A DNA stretch of 64,000 nucleotides, from assembly GCA_014584695.1 (NCBI GenBank), contig JACTMI010000028.1, positions 186,001 through 250,000 of the forward strand. Direction: 5' to 3'. Numbering within the stretch: the first letter of the stretch is position 1; every line of letters begins with the position of its first letter. Below, in pieces: positions 47,664 to 57,547 of the stretch. The notes under the pieces are model-generated. The model was not told where the DNA came from, made no database searches, and saw only the letters and a list, made by a program, of their open reading frames with translations. The translations under genes were made by a program, and so were the position numbers. The DNA comes from Acidobacteriota bacterium (GTDB taxonomy: Bacteria > Acidobacteriota > Thermoanaerobaculia > Multivoradales > JAGPDF01).

Positions 47664-47775
47664 CGGGAGGAGTTCCTCAGGGGTGAACGAGGCGGGATGG
47701 ACCAGGGGCTGGGCGATCTCGAGGATCGGCCGATGCCGTCGGTCGCCGCCGAGTGGGGTGGGAGTCGGCTAGGGA

Positions 47776-48045
47776 CTACTTGCGGATACCGAGGCGCTCG
47801 ATCAGCCGGCGATAACGCTCGGCATCGCGGCTCTTGAGGTAATCGAGCAGCCGGCGGCGGCGGCCGACCAGCTTGAGCAGCCCGCGCCGGCCGTGGTGGT
47901 CCTTGGTGTGGGTCTTGAAGTGCTCGGTGAGCTCGTTGATGCGCTGTGTCAGCAGCGCCACCTGCACGTCAGCCGAACCGGTGTCGGTTTCGTGCACCCG
48001 GTAGTCCAGGATGATGGTGTCCTTCACTTCCTTCGTTTGTGCCAA
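47776..48045 (-). CDS. rpsO: 30S ribosomal protein S15
   Basis: This 89-residue S15 binds 16S rRNA and bridges the subunits. The family pattern is complete: [34 protein letters not shown] and [16 protein letters not shown]. The start is TTG, with AAGGAG about 7 nt upstream; no ATG fits. In many bacteria S15 represses its own mRNA leader, but the 61-nt gap to truB shows no obvious structure. Confidence 0.97.
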   Translation of the reverse strand: MAQTKEVKDTIILDYRVHETDTGSADVQVALLTQRINELTEHFKTHTKDHHGRRGLLKLVGRRRRLLDYLKSRDAERYRRLIERLGIRK

Positions 48046-48106
48046 GACTGTCTCCTTGGACGCTTCTCTCTTTTCGCGTCGTTTCCATGTGGACGCAGGT
48101 AGGTTA

Positions 48107-49030
48107 TCACAGGGTGCCGGCGGGAAAGACGATGCGGGGCTGGACCACGATCAGCGCGCCTGCCCCCACGCGCTCCACGACGTTGCCGACGGCGATCAGC
48201 TCGCCCCGACGTCCCGCCATCTTCACCCAGTCGCCCTCGGCCGCGTCGAGCCCCTTGACCAACACGGTCTGGCCGTGGCGCGCCCGCCTCTCTTGCGCGG
48301 CGTCGATTGCCGTCGCGGGGAAGGGCAGCGGGATCGCGCCGAGCTCCAGCCACGCGGCTCCGATCTCCGCGCCCTCCTGGCGTCGCCGCTCGAGCTCCTC
48401 GAGCGTCACCGCCTGCGGGATCGCGAAGGGCCCGACCTCCGTCCGGCGCAGGCTCTCGAGGTGGGCACCGCAGCCGACCGCGGCGCCCAGCTCGTGGGCG
48501 ATGGCGCGCGCGTAGGTTCCCGAGGAGCAGGCGAGGCGAAACGTGACTCGACCGTCGTCGAGTTCGCTCGTCCGCGCCAGCTCGTAGACGGTGACCTGCT
48601 TGCTCGACTCCGGGATCTCCTCGCCGCGCCGCGCCAGCTCGTAGAGCTTGACGCCGCGAACCTTGCGCGCCGAGTAGGCCGGCAGCTGCTGCTCGAAGGT
48701 GCCCTGGAAGCGGCGCAGCGCGTCGTCGATCCGCCCGCTGGTGAGGTCGTCGATCGGCGCCTCGGCAACGACTCGGCCGGAAGCGTCGTAGGTATCGGTG
48801 GCGATGCCGAAGCGGATCGTCCCCTCGTAGGTCTTCGGGGCGTGGATCAGGAAGCGGGTCAGCCGCGTCGCCTGGCCGAGGGTCAGCAGCAGCAGGCCCG
48901 TGGCGTCCGGATCGAGCGTTCCGCAGTGGCCGATCCGCTTCTGGCGGAGAATGCGCCGCGCCCGCTGCACCGCGTCGTGCGAGGTGCAGCCGGGCGGCTT
49001 GTCCAGCAGCAGCAGCCCGTCAATCGACAC
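48107..49030 (-). CDS. truB: tRNA pseudouridine-55 synthase
   Basis: TruB converts U55 of the tRNA T-loop to pseudouridine. The 307-residue protein has [17 protein letters not shown], the catalytic Asp in [15 protein letters not shown], and [10 protein letters not shown], with a C-terminal PUA-like domain around [16 protein letters not shown]. The GTG start at 49030 lies inside the end of nrnA (11-nt overlap). The frame continues further upstream but without family-like sequence. Confidence 0.96.
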   Translation of the reverse strand: MSIDGLLLLDKPPGCTSHDAVQRARRILRQKRIGHCGTLDPDATGLLLLTLGQATRLTRFLIHAPKTYEGTIRFGIATDTYDASGRVVAEAPIDDLTSGRIDDALRRFQGTFEQQLPAYSARKVRGVKLYELARRGEEIPESSKQVTVYELARTSELDDGRVTFRLACSSGTYARAIAHELGAAVGCGAHLESLRRTEVGPFAIPQAVTLEELERRRQEGAEIGAAWLELGAIPLPFPATAIDAAQERRARHGQTVLVKGLDAAEGDWVKMAGRRGELIAVGNVVERVGAGALIVVQPRIVFPAGTL

Positions 49031-50000
49031 GTGCGCTCTCGATCGCGGCGGCGAGCTTGCCGACGAGGTCTCGCAGCAGGCTGGCGAGCTCACCGCTCGC
49101 TCTGCACCCAGCGGCGTTGCGGTGACCGCCGCCGCCGCGGGCGCGCGCCACGCTCTCGACGTCGACGCTGCCGCGGCTGCGCAGCGAGACCTTCCAGTCG
49201 TCCGGGCCGAGCTCGCGCGCGAGCGCGACCGCCTCGACCCCGGCGATCGACCTCGGCACGTCGATCAGGCCCTCGGAGTCGCCGCCGCTGGCGCCGGCCC
49301 GCGCGAACATCTCGCGCGTCAGGTAGACCGTCGCGACGGCGCCATCGTGGTGCCGTTCGAGCGTGCCGAGCATCTGGCCGAGGAGGCGAATGGCGGCCTC
49401 CGGCTGGCGCTCGTAGAGCCAATGCGAGACACGCTCGACCCGGGCTCCGGCGGCCACCATCCGGGCCGCCGCCTGGAACGCCGGGGGAGTCGCGTTCGAG
49501 AAACGAAAGCCGCCGGTGTCGGTGACCAGGGCGAGGTAGAGGCAGTCGGCGGTCTCGACGTCGACTCGCGCGCCGAGGGCGCGGGCGAGGTCGAAGACCA
49601 TGACGCCGACCGCGGCGGCGCCGACGTCGACCCAGTTGACCACGCCGTAGCACTGGTTGCCGAGGTGGTGATCGACGTTGATCAAGGGCAGAGTCGAGAT
49701 CTTGTCGGCCAGGCCAGTGCGGTCGAGGCTCGGGCACTCGAGCACGATCGCCGCGTCGAAACGTCCCGGAAACCCATCCGGCGGGCCCTCGCCGGTGTGA
49801 ATCGCCGCGAAGCCCGACAGCGGCGAGTAGATCTCCGAGGCGGAATGCAGGTTCCAGATCGTCGCGCTCTTGCCGAGGGAGGCGAGGACGCGCGCCAGGC
49901 CCAGCTGGGAGCCTACCGAATCGCCGTCGGGATTCATGTGGCTGGTGAGCAGGAAGCGGTGGTCCTGGCGCAGGCGCGCCAGCAGGGGAGCGGGGATCAT
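49020..50000 (-). CDS. nrnA: DHH family phosphoesterase (NrnA-type nano-RNase/pAp phosphatase)
   Basis: This 326-residue DHH-DHHA1 enzyme degrades very short RNAs and/or dephosphorylates pAp. Motifs are SHMNPDGDSVGSQLG (motif I), NVDHHLGNQ (the DHH motif), LVTDTGGFRFSN, and the DHHA1 motif GGGGHRNAAGCRASG. Position in the infB-rbfA-truB operon is typical. It overlaps rbfA by four bases (ATGA) and truB by 11. Confidence 0.94.
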   Translation of the reverse strand: MIPAPLLARLRQDHRFLLTSHMNPDGDSVGSQLGLARVLASLGKSATIWNLHSASEIYSPLSGFAAIHTGEGPPDGFPGRFDAAIVLECPSLDRTGLADKISTLPLINVDHHLGNQCYGVVNWVDVGAAAVGVMVFDLARALGARVDVETADCLYLALVTDTGGFRFSNATPPAFQAAARMVAAGARVERVSHWLYERQPEAAIRLLGQMLGTLERHHDGAVATVYLTREMFARAGASGGDSEGLIDVPRSIAGVEAVALARELGPDDWKVSLRSRGSVDVESVARARGGGGHRNAAGCRASGELASLLRDLVGKLAAAIESARVD

Positions 50001-50389
50001 GCGTCGCCACCGCTGCCGGAGTCGGCGGGCCCGGAGTCCTCGGTCGCCGGGACGGACCCGAGCGATTGCAGCAGGTCGGCGATCCGCTGGCTGTGCTCCG
50101 GTCCGCGGTCGAGCTCGAAGCGGAGCTCGGGGGTGATCCGCAGATTCAGGCGGTGGGCCAGCTCGCGACGCAGGAAACCCCGGGCATGAACGAGTGCCTC
50201 CATGGTCGCGGCGCGCGCGGGCTCGTCTCCCAGCGCCGAGACCTTGACCCGCGCGTGGCGCAGGTCCGCGGTCACCTCGACCGCGGTCACGGTGGCGAGT
50301 GCAACTCGTGGATCTCGCATCTCGCGACGCATCAACTCGGCGAGCTCGGTCCGGAGCAGGTCCCCCAGGCGGTCGGTTCTCTGGCTCAT
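49997..50389 (-). CDS. rbfA: 30S ribosome-binding factor A
   Basis: RbfA is a 30S assembly factor acting on the 5' end of 16S rRNA. The 130-residue product has the KH-like fold with RDPRVALATVTAVEVTADLRHARV and FLRRELAHRLNLRITPELRFELD. It overlaps both neighbours by ATGA, so translation of DUF503-rbfA-nrnA is coupled. The last ~15 residues are a Ser/Gly/Asp-rich tail. Confidence 0.95.
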   Translation of the reverse strand: MSQRTDRLGDLLRTELAELMRREMRDPRVALATVTAVEVTADLRHARVKVSALGDEPARAATMEALVHARGFLRRELAHRLNLRITPELRFELDRGPEHSQRIADLLQSLGSVPATEDSGPADSGSGGDA

Positions 50390-50679
50390 TCGCTCTCCTC
50401 GAGGATCTGCGGGTTCCAGGAAGTGATCGTCGCTTCGGGCTCGAGCTCGACCAGCTTCAGCACTTCGTCGAGCATCTGCTCCGCCCGGCCGGCCTCGTGG
50501 CTCACCACGGCGACTCCGATCTCCGCTCGCTGGTGGAGTTCGTGCCAGCGGGTCTCGGCGACCGAGATCCGATATCGGGCGTGGAGTCGATCGACCAGAC
50601 CCTTGACCACGCGCCGCTTGGACTTCAGGTCACGGCAATGGGGCAGGTGGAGTTCGAGTACGCCCAGCCCGACGATCAT
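50386..50679 (-). CDS. DUF503 (YlxP-like) small protein
   Basis: This 97-residue protein starts with VGLGVLELHLPHCRDLKSKR and has VSHEAGRAEQMLDEVL, matching the DUF503/YlxP family usually encoded between infB and rbfA. A ribosome-related role is inferred from this position; the biochemical function is unknown. GGGGAG lies 7 nt before the ATG. Confidence 0.92.
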   Translation of the reverse strand: MIVGLGVLELHLPHCRDLKSKRRVVKGLVDRLHARYRISVAETRWHELHQRAEIGVAVVSHEAGRAEQMLDEVLKLVELEPEATITSWNPQILEESE

Positions 50680-50709
50680 GGTCGACGCTCCCCGGAGGAG
50701 CGCCCGGCC

Positions 50710-53577
50710 TCATGCGAGGGTGGGCGCGACCTCTTCCTTGGCGTAGGCCTCGATCACGTCGCCCGGCTTGACGTCCTGGAAGCGCTCGAGCCCGATACCA
50801 CAATCGAAGCCCGCGCGCACCTCGGAAGCGTCGTCCTTGAAACGCTTGAGCGACGAGATCTTGCCCTCGTGGATGACTCGCCCGTCGCGGACCAGGCGGA
50901 CTCCGGCGATGCGCGGGATCACGCCGTCGAGGACGTGACAGCCCGCGATGGTGCCGACCTTCGGCACCTTGAAGATCTCGCGCACCTCCGCCCGACCGCG
51001 CGAAACCTCCTTGAACGTGGGCTCGAGCAGGCCGACCATCGCCTTCTTGAGCTCGTCGAGCAGCTCGTAGATCACCGTGTGGAGTCGGATCTCGACCTGT
51101 TCCTTCTCGGCCAGCTCGCTGGCGTTGCGCTCGGGACGAACGGTGAACCCGACGACGATGGCCTTCGACGCGGAGGCCAGCAGCACGTCGTTGGTCGAGA
51201 TTGCGCCGACGCCGCTGTGCAGGACGGAGATCTTCACCTTGGGAGTCGAGAGCTTCTCGATCGCGTCCTTCAGCACCTCGACCGAGCCCTGCACGTCGGC
51301 CTTCAGGACCACGCCCAGGTCCTTGATCTCGCCGGTCTCGATGCGCGAGAAGAGCGCTTCGAGCGACAGCTTGCCAGTGGATGGCGTGAGCTCGCGCTTG
51401 CGCGCCTCGAGCTGGCGGAACTCGACGATGCCGCGCGCCTTCTGCTCGTCGCCGACGACCTGGAAACTGTCGCCGGCCTCGGGGACCTGATCGAAGCCGG
51501 TGACTTCGACCGCGGTCGCCGGGCCGGTTCCCTGAGCGCGGCGGCCGCGGTCGTCGTTCATCGAGCGGACCCGACCCCAGGTGGCGCCGGATACGAAGAT
51601 GTCGCCCACCTTGAGCGTGCCGTTCTGGACCAGCACCGTGGCGACCACGCCGCGGCCGGTCTCCTTGCGGGCTTCGAGCACCACGCCCTGCGCCGGCCGG
51701 TCGGGATTGGCCTTGAGCTCGAGCAGGTCCGAAGTCAGCAACACCATCTCGAGCAGGTCCTGGATGCCCTCTCCCGTGTGGGCGGACACCGGCACCATGG
51801 TGGTCTGGCCACCCCAATCCTCGGCCAGCAGGTTGCGCTCGGCCAGCTGCTTCTTGACCCGCTCGAGATTGGCGTTCGGCTTGTCGATCTTGTTGATGGC
51901 GACGACCAGAGGCACGCCCGCCGCGCGGGCGTGGTCGATGGCCTCCTGGGTCTGGGGCATCACGCCGTCGTCGGCGGCGACGACCAGGATGACGACGTCG
52001 GTCACGCGCGCGCCGCGCGCGCGCATCATCGTGAACGCCTCGTGGCCGGGCGTGTCGAGGAACACGATCTGCCGCGAGCCGACGTCGACGTGATAGGCGC
52101 CGATGTGCTGGGTGATGCCACCGGACTCGGCATCCACGAGCTTCGACTTGCGGATGCGGTCGAGCAGCGAGGTCTTGCCGTGGTCGACGTGGCCCATGAT
52201 GGTCACCACCGGCGCGCGCGCCACCGTGGCCTCCGTGAGATCGACCACCTGCTCCGCCTTCGTCGCGGCGGCGCCGTGGCTCGCCTGGACCTCCTCTTCG
52301 AACGACATCACCTTGGCCTCGAACCCGAACTGTTCGGCGAGCTTGACGCCGAGCTCGGGCTCGATCACGTGGTTGATGTTCGCCAGAATGCCGCGCCGGA
52401 ACAACAAGGCGATCAGATCCTTGACCTTGACGCCGAGCTTCTCGGCGAATTCGCGCACGGTCATGCCCTCGGAGACCACGATGGGGCCATCCTCGACCGA
52501 CCGGGTGGGCTTCATCGCCGCGGCTTCGGCCGCCTCGTCGCGCTCGTCGACTCGCCGCCGTCGGCGTCCGAGCGAGCCCGTCGGCACTACCGCGTTGTCG
52601 ACGACCTCTTCGATCTGCTCGAGGGTGCCGCCGCGCATCGTCCGGATGTTGTCGCCAGCCTGCGGGACGAGCGTCTTGCGCCCCTTCTTGCCCTTCTTCT
52701 TGTCCTGGTCGGACCCCGGCCCGGCTCCTGGCCGGCGCCCGGCGCCGCGCCCTGGCGCCGCTGGTGGGGGAGAACCGGGGCGCGCTCCGGGCATGCCGGG
52801 CCGAAATCCGCCGGGTCCAGCGGGGCGACTGCCACCGGGTCCAGCAGGCCTCGGTGCGCCGTAGCCTCGGCCGGCTCCAGGCCCTCCGGGGCCTGGTCTT
52901 CCCGGCGCGCTCGGACGGCCCGGGATCGCTCCTGGCCGGCCGCGCTGGGGCGGTGGCGTCGGCCGATAGGGCTCAGTCGGCCGATGGATCAGGACGGCGC
53001 CTCGGCGCGGCGGGGCCGGTGCGGCAGCCGGTGGCGCCGCAGGGGGCGTAGCTGCCACGGCCGGCGCCGGCGCGACGGGCGGTGTCGCCACCGGCACCAC
53101 GGGCGGCTCGACGACCGGGGTCGCCGCGGCCGGGGACGGCGGCTCCGGGCCGGGTGCCGGGGCGGCCAAGGGCGGGGCGGCCAAGGGCGGGGCGGCCACC
53201 AGGGGTGGGACCTCTTCACTGGCGGGTCGCTCGAGGGTCGGCAGCGTCTTGATCCGCGGCTCGACCTTCTGGATGATCGTGCGAGGGCGTGCGGGCCGCA
53301 GGGGATTCGCCGTGCTCCGCCGGGCCGGCTGGGCGGGTGCGGCGGGCGCGGCGATGCCGGCACGGCGAGGCGCCGGCGGCGCCTGCTCGCTGTCGTCCAT
53401 GATCACTTCGCGGGGCGAGGCCATCCGCTTGCCTTGCAGGATCGCCTGCAGCATCTCGGTCTCGACCCCCGCCTCCTCGCCCTCGACGCGAACTCCGATC
53501 GAGCGCAGCTTGAACACGAGGTCCTGCTGCGAGATCCCCATCATGATGGCGAGGTCCTGGACCCGAATCTTTCCCAT
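50710..53577 (-). CDS. infB: Translation initiation factor IF-2
   Basis: This GTPase brings initiator tRNA to the 30S subunit. The 955-residue protein has a short N-terminal IF2_N domain ([18 protein letters not shown]). A long Pro/Ala/Gly/Arg-rich linker (about residues 65-290) and a second IF2_N ([17 protein letters not shown]) follow. The G domain has [15 protein letters not shown] near residue 455, DTPGHEAF and NKIDKP; domains II-IV end PTLA. Within the linker DNA a 15-nt unit is repeated three times (about 53157-53200), coding for APPLA repeats. Confidence 0.98.
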   Translation of the reverse strand: MGKIRVQDLAIMMGISQQDLVFKLRSIGVRVEGEEAGVETEMLQAILQGKRMASPREVIMDDSEQAPPAPRRAGIAAPAAPAQPARRSTANPLRPARPRTIIQKVEPRIKTLPTLERPASEEVPPLVAAPPLAAPPLAAPAPGPEPPSPAAATPVVEPPVVPVATPPVAPAPAVAATPPAAPPAAAPAPPRRGAVLIHRPTEPYRPTPPPQRGRPGAIPGRPSAPGRPGPGGPGAGRGYGAPRPAGPGGSRPAGPGGFRPGMPGARPGSPPPAAPGRGAGRRPGAGPGSDQDKKKGKKGRKTLVPQAGDNIRTMRGGTLEQIEEVVDNAVVPTGSLGRRRRRVDERDEAAEAAAMKPTRSVEDGPIVVSEGMTVREFAEKLGVKVKDLIALLFRRGILANINHVIEPELGVKLAEQFGFEAKVMSFEEEVQASHGAAATKAEQVVDLTEATVARAPVVTIMGHVDHGKTSLLDRIRKSKLVDAESGGITQHIGAYHVDVGSRQIVFLDTPGHEAFTMMRARGARVTDVVILVVAADDGVMPQTQEAIDHARAAGVPLVVAINKIDKPNANLERVKKQLAERNLLAEDWGGQTTMVPVSAHTGEGIQDLLEMVLLTSDLLELKANPDRPAQGVVLEARKETGRGVVATVLVQNGTLKVGDIFVSGATWGRVRSMNDDRGRRAQGTGPATAVEVTGFDQVPEAGDSFQVVGDEQKARGIVEFRQLEARKRELTPSTGKLSLEALFSRIETGEIKDLGVVLKADVQGSVEVLKDAIEKLSTPKVKISVLHSGVGAISTNDVLLASASKAIVVGFTVRPERNASELAEKEQVEIRLHTVIYELLDELKKAMVGLLEPTFKEVSRGRAEVREIFKVPKVGTIAGCHVLDGVIPRIAGVRLVRDGRVIHEGKISSLKRFKDDASEVRAGFDCGIGLERFQDVKPGDVIEAYAKEEVAPTLA
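53157..53200 (-). repeat. 15-nt tandem repeat in the infB linker
   Basis: The unit GGGCGGGGCGGCCAA (plus strand) occurs about three times in phase and encodes APPLA repeats in the disordered IF-2 linker. Copy number may vary by slippage without disturbing the frame. Confidence 0.7.
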
Positions 53578-53639
53578 TTCGACCGTCTCTCTCCTGGCTT
53601 GCCGCGAATCGACCCCTTGCCCTTCGGCCGCAGCCGGGC

Positions 53640-55196
53640 TCAGGACCGTCCCTCGTCGGACGACGTGCCGTCGCCGGGCCCGGCGACCTCACCGTTGGCC
53701 CGGTCGGCCTCGGCCTCTTGCGCCAACTCGTCCGCCTGCCGCGACTGCTGCTCGGACTCGCCGAGCGCCTTCGAGAGGGCCGCGAAGAAGTCCTGGTCGT
53801 TCATCGTCGCGGCACCGTCGGTGGGGGGCAACTGGAACTCCACGCCCCCTTCGGGCGCCCCGGATTCGATCCGGGCGGCCCGCTCCTGCGCCCAGTTGAC
53901 GATGGCTTGCGCGGTCTTGGGGCCGACGCCGTCCAGCCGTTGCAGGTCCTCCAGCGAGGCGTCGAGCAGCGTCTGCAGTTTGTCGAAGCCGGCCTCGGCC
54001 AGCTCGGCCGCGGTCTTCTGGCCGACACCCGGGATGGTCGAGAGGTCGAGCTCGTCGGTGAGCGATGGCGCCGGGCCGGCCTCCTGGGCGAAGGCGCCCT
54101 GCAACATGCGCGCGAGCGCGTCGGCCACCTCGTCCTTGACGTCGGTCTCGCTCTTGATGTCGATGCGGCAGCCGATCAGCTCGGCCGCCAGTCGAACGTT
54201 CTGGCCGCGCTTGCCGATGGCGAGCGACAGCTGCTCGTCCTCGACGATGACGTCGAGGTGAGGCCGGTCGCCGCCGTGGTGGACGGAGACGCGCGTGATC
54301 TTGGCCGGCGCGAGGGAGCTCTGCGCGAAGGTCACGAGGTCGTCCGAGTACTCGATGATGTCGATCTTCTCGCCGCGCAGCTCGCGGATGATCGCCTGCA
54401 CGCGAGAACCCTTCATGCCGACGCAGGCGCCCACCGGGTCGACGTCGCGCTCGCGGCTATAGACGGCGACCTTGGCGCGCTCGCCCGGCGCGCGCACCGC
54501 GGCCTTGATGACGACGGTGCCGTCGTAGATCTCCGGCACCTCCATCTCGAACAGCTTGACCAGCAGCCGCGGATCGGTGCGGGAGAGGACGATCTGCGGC
54601 CCCTTCGGTTGCTTGTGGACGTCGACGATGACGCCCCGGATCCGCTCGCCCTGCGTGTAGCGCTCGTGGCGAGCTTGCTCGGCGCGCGGCACGATCGCTT
54701 CGGTCCGACCCAGGTCGACGATGATGTCGCCGCGCTCGAACCGCTTGACGGTGCCGTTGACCACTTCGCCGACGCGGTCGATGTACTCGTTGTAGACCTT
54801 CTCGCGCTCGGCTTCGCGGACGCGCTGATAGAGCACCTGCTTGGCGGACTGCGCGGCGATCCGGCCCAGGCCCTCGGTCGAGATCGGGATCAGGATCTCG
54901 TCGCCGACCGCGGCGTCGGGTTTGGTCGGCTGGGCTTCCTCGACCGTCCATTCGGCGGCTGGATCCTCGACCACCTCGACCACCTTCTTGACGATCCAGG
55001 CCTCGAACTTGCCGGTATCGCCGTTCCAGTGCGCGCGCACCGGCTCCTTGATGCGGTGCTGCTTCTTGGCCGCCGAGGCCATCGCATCCTCGAGCGCGAG
55101 GACCCAGCGCTCGTAGTCGATCTCCTTCTCGCGCGCGACCTGGCGCAAGACCTCGCCGAGATTGATGTCCACCGTCTGTGCCTGAGCCATACCCAT
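53640..55196 (-). CDS. nusA: Transcription termination/antitermination factor NusA
   Basis: NusA binds RNA polymerase and modulates pausing, termination and antitermination. The 518-residue protein has the N-terminal polymerase-binding domain, an S1 domain (GTVKRFERGDIIVDLG), and two KH domains (GACVGMKGSRVQAIIRELRG and SLAIGKRGQNVRLA). C-terminal helix-hairpin-helix repeats (IPGVGQKTAAELAEAGF and LDGVGPKTAQAIV) and an acidic tail follow. The first ATG at 55196 has AGGA five bases upstream; an ATG at 55190 is also possible. Confidence 0.97.
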   Translation of the reverse strand: MGMAQAQTVDINLGEVLRQVAREKEIDYERWVLALEDAMASAAKKQHRIKEPVRAHWNGDTGKFEAWIVKKVVEVVEDPAAEWTVEEAQPTKPDAAVGDEILIPISTEGLGRIAAQSAKQVLYQRVREAEREKVYNEYIDRVGEVVNGTVKRFERGDIIVDLGRTEAIVPRAEQARHERYTQGERIRGVIVDVHKQPKGPQIVLSRTDPRLLVKLFEMEVPEIYDGTVVIKAAVRAPGERAKVAVYSRERDVDPVGACVGMKGSRVQAIIRELRGEKIDIIEYSDDLVTFAQSSLAPAKITRVSVHHGGDRPHLDVIVEDEQLSLAIGKRGQNVRLAAELIGCRIDIKSETDVKDEVADALARMLQGAFAQEAGPAPSLTDELDLSTIPGVGQKTAAELAEAGFDKLQTLLDASLEDLQRLDGVGPKTAQAIVNWAQERAARIESGAPEGGVEFQLPPTDGAATMNDQDFFAALSKALGESEQQSRQADELAQEAEADRANGEVAGPGDGTSSDEGRS

Positions 55197-55203
55197 CCTG
55201 TTC

Positions 55204-55674
55204 CTACAGTTCGATTTCCAGCCTCGCGAGCTGGATGTCCGCGAGCCGGAGAGTCCGGCCGCGCCGGTCCTCGGTCTCGCCGAGTTCGATCTCGCCGTCC
55301 TCGTCGCCGGGGCGGTATTCGACCAGCCGCCCGACCACCGTGGTCCGCCGGCGGGTCTCCGGATCGAGGTAGCGCACGCGAACCTTGCGGCCCACGAAGC
55401 GCTCGAAATCGCGAGGTCCGTAGAGCTCCCGGTCGAGGCCGGGCGAGCTCACCTCGAGGGTGTACCTGCCGCGACCCCAATCGGCGACATCGAGAACCGC
55501 GGAGGCCTCTTTCGAAACCGCCTCGCAGTCCTCGAGGCGAACCCCTTCGGGCCGGTCGAGGATCAGGCGCAGGACGCCGCCCAGGTACTCTGCACGCAGC
55601 AGCTCGCAGCCACGCGCTGCGGCGATCGAGGCGAGCTCGGCGGCCAGCTCCGGTTCGAGACCCCTTCCCGGCAT
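55204..55674 (-). CDS. rimP: Ribosome maturation factor RimP
   Basis: This 156-residue 30S assembly factor has a first domain with [20 protein letters not shown] and [14 protein letters not shown], followed by an SH3-like C-terminal domain. It is the first gene of the rimP-nusA-infB operon. The ATG at 55674 gives the standard start; the upstream part of the open frame covers the promoter and leader, so it is not coding. A terminator-like hairpin lies 28 nt before the ATG. Confidence 0.95.
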   Translation of the reverse strand: MPGRGLEPELAAELASIAAARGCELLRAEYLGGVLRLILDRPEGVRLEDCEAVSKEASAVLDVADWGRGRYTLEVSSPGLDRELYGPRDFERFVGRKVRVRYLDPETRRRTTVVGRLVEYRPGDEDGEIELGETEDRRGRTLRLADIQLARLEIEL

Positions 55675-55702
55675 TGCTTCGTTGCGTCCCCCCGACAAAC
55701 GA

Positions 55703-55728
55703 AAAGGTGGGCACGGCGGCCCACCTTT
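55703..55728 (-). promoter_or_regulatory. Terminator-like leader hairpin (attenuator) before rimP
   Basis: On the minus strand AAAGGTGGGC and GCCCACCTTT form a perfect 10-bp stem around a 6-nt loop, followed directly by TCGTTTG, so the stem runs into a T-rich end. It lies between the likely transcription start (~55750) and rimP. Its position in a leader and before nusA suggests regulated early termination. Confidence 0.65.
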
Positions 55729-55756
55729 CGGATGCGTCAGGCAGACTGTCCGGCGG

Positions 55757-55784
55757 ATTCTACCCTGGAAGGTGAAAAACGCAA
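55757..55784 (-). promoter_or_regulatory. Promoter of the rimP-nusA-infB operon
   Basis: On the minus strand TTGCGT (55779-55784) is followed after 16 nt by TAGAAT (55757-55762). The predicted start near 55750 gives a leader of about 75 nt containing the hairpin at 55703-55728. Confidence 0.6.
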
Positions 55785-55877
55785 CTGTCGCGGCTCGAGG
55801 TCGCGGCACGCCGGGCCATTTTGGCGCACCGTTCGACCGGACCGTGACCGGCGTTCGATGCGCAACCGCGGCGGGCA

Positions 55878-55893
55878 TGGCACTTCCTTTGCT
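55878..55893 (+). promoter_or_regulatory. Sigma-54 promoter upstream of htrA
   Basis: TGGCAC (55878-55883), five bases, then TTGCT (55889-55893) is a perfect match to the -24/-12 consensus of sigma-54 with the correct GG-N10-GC spacing. Transcription would start near 55904, leaving ~43 nt to the ATG at 55947. This excludes the longer open-frame start at 55905. Confidence 0.75.
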
Positions 55894-55946
55894 GTAGAGC
55901 TGCCGTGGCGCCCGCTTCGGGCGACACGAAAGGAGCTTTCCGCACC

Positions 55947-57467
55947 ATGACCTCGACCCCCGGGCGTCGCGCGACGACCCTCTCCCTGCTCTTCGGCGCC
56001 GTCGTGTTCGGCATGGTCCTCGCCGGCGGCCTCGACTTGACCCCAGCCGGCCACGCCGGAGCCCAACCGGCCCCCGGCGCCACCGCCGCCTCCGGAGAGG
56101 CGCCGGCGCCTCTGGTGACCGGCTCCTTGCCGTCCTTCGCCGACTTGGCGGAACAGGTCGTGCCGGCAGTCGTGTCGATCGAGGCCCAGACGATCGAACG
56201 CGCCCGGCCGGGCCGGGGCGGACAGCAGAACCCGTTCGATTTCTTCTTCAACCCGCAACGCCGGCCGCAGGGCCGCGAGCCGCGCGAGTTCCGGCAAGAC
56301 TCCGGCGGCAGCGGGTTCGTGGTCTCCGCAGATGGCTTCGTGATCACGAACAACCACGTCATCGAGGGCGCGACGACGGTGCGCGTGCGGCTCGACGACC
56401 GACTCTACGACGCGACCGTGAAAGGCGTAGATCCCGCGACCGATCTGGCGCTGCTCAAGATCGAGGCGGGGGATCGGCTCGCCTTCCTGCCGCTCGGCGA
56501 CAGCGACCGGCTGCGGGTCGGCGACTTTGTCATGGCGATCGGAAACCCGCTGCTGCTCAACCACACCGTGACGGTGGGGGTGGTCAGCGCCAAGGGGCGC
56601 TCGATCGGGCTCTCCCAGGACGCTTCGTTCGAGAACTTCATCCAGACCGACGCCGCGATCAACCGGGGCAACTCGGGAGGACCGCTGGTCAACTTGCGGG
56701 GCGAAGTCGTCGGCATCGCCACGGCCATGAACTGGGGTGCCGAGAACATCGGCTTCGCGGTACCGGTCAACACGCTGAAGACGGTGCTGCCCCAGCTGCG
56801 CGACAAGGGCCGCGTCTCCCGCGGCTACCTGGGGATCAACATCGGCAATCTGGATCACGACCGCGCCCGGGCCTTCGGGCTCGAGCGGGCCGGCGGCGCC
56901 CTGGTGTCCAGCGTCGTCCCCGGCGCACCGGCGGAGAAGGCGGGCATACGTCACGGCGACGTCATTCTGAAGGTCGACGGCCGGGAGATTCGCGAGACCC
57001 GCGACCTGATCGACTACGTGTCGGCCCAGGGGCCGGGCGCGAAGGTCACGCTGGAGGTCCTCCGGGAGGGCAAGCGGATCAACCGGGAGGTGAGCCTCGG
57101 TGAGCGCGACCCATCGACCGGGACGGACTCCCCGGAGGCGGAAAGTCGAGAGACAGGGCTCGAGTGGCTGGGTCTCGAGTACGTCGACCTCACCGGGAGC
57201 CTGCGCCAGGAGCTCCGGCTGCCGGCCGAGGTCGAGGGCGTGCTGGTGCGCGACGTCGCGGCATCGAGCCCGCTCTACGACGAGGGCGTGGCGCCCGGGG
57301 ACCTGGTGACGGAGGTCAATGGCCGAGCCGTCCGCAGCTCGAGCGAGTTCGAAGCAGTGCTCGGCGAGATCCCGTCCGGTGGTTTCGCCCGGCTCTACGT
57401 GCGTCGGACGAACCCGCGCAACCCCGACCGTTCGGTGCAGTTCTTCGCCATCGTCCGCGTGCCCTGA
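55947..57467 (+). CDS. degP: Do/HtrA-type periplasmic serine protease
   Basis: This 506-residue envelope protease-chaperone degrades misfolded proteins. An N-terminal hydrophobic signal/anchor (about residues 10-30) is followed by a trypsin-like domain with the triad in ITNNHVIEG (His near 138), PATDLALLK (Asp near 167) and [11 protein letters not shown] (Ser near 243). Two PDZ domains follow (GYLGINIGN onward and residues ~405-500). AAGGAG lies about 12 nt before the ATG. The promoter is a perfect sigma-54 site, so expression should need an activator and may respond to envelope stress. A strong terminator follows. Confidence 0.95.
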   Translation: MTSTPGRRATTLSLLFGAVVFGMVLAGGLDLTPAGHAGAQPAPGATAASGEAPAPLVTGSLPSFADLAEQVVPAVVSIEAQTIERARPGRGGQQNPFDFFFNPQRRPQGREPREFRQDSGGSGFVVSADGFVITNNHVIEGATTVRVRLDDRLYDATVKGVDPATDLALLKIEAGDRLAFLPLGDSDRLRVGDFVMAIGNPLLLNHTVTVGVVSAKGRSIGLSQDASFENFIQTDAAINRGNSGGPLVNLRGEVVGIATAMNWGAENIGFAVPVNTLKTVLPQLRDKGRVSRGYLGINIGNLDHDRARAFGLERAGGALVSSVVPGAPAEKAGIRHGDVILKVDGREIRETRDLIDYVSAQGPGAKVTLEVLREGKRINREVSLGERDPSTGTDSPEAESRETGLEWLGLEYVDLTGSLRQELRLPAEVEGVLVRDVAASSPLYDEGVAPGDLVTEVNGRAVRSSSEFEAVLGEIPSGGFARLYVRRTNPRNPDRSVQFFAIVRVP

Positions 57468-57496
57468 CGAGGTCCCGCTCGAGCGGGCGAACCGCC

Positions 57497-57537
57497 GAGC
57501 CCGCCCCGTTGCTTCGGGGCGGGCTCTTGTCTATTCT
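57497..57537 (+). terminator. Rho-independent terminator of htrA
   Basis: GAGCCCGCCCCG (57497-57508) and CGGGGCGGGCTC (57515-57526) form a perfect 12-bp stem with a TTGCTT loop, followed by the T-rich TTGTCTATTCT (57527-57537). It is the clearest intrinsic terminator in the window. Confidence 0.9.
57509..57537 (+). promoter_or_regulatory. Promoter of the GT39 gene, embedded in the htrA terminator
   Basis: TTGCTT (57509-57514), the terminator loop, and TATTCT (57532-57537), in its T tract, are exactly 17 nt apart. The -10 ends 10 nt before the GT39 ATG at 57548, with no Shine-Dalgarno, so the mRNA would be nearly leaderless. Confidence 0.5.
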
Positions 57538-57547
57538 GCGCGCCCTC

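Noticed and set aside
53157-53200. CRISPR-like short repeats
   Set aside because: The repeats are contiguous 15-nt units without spacers and encode APPLA repeats in IF-2. No cas gene exists in the window.
50299-54261. 1320-codon plus-strand open frame opposite infB and nusA
   Set aside because: It is the antisense shadow of two conserved genes, with no signal, motif or ribosome site.
57474-57487. Palindrome CCCGCTCGAGCGGG after htrA
   Set aside because: It is a perfect 14-bp palindrome but has no loop and lies just before the real terminator; I see no function for it.
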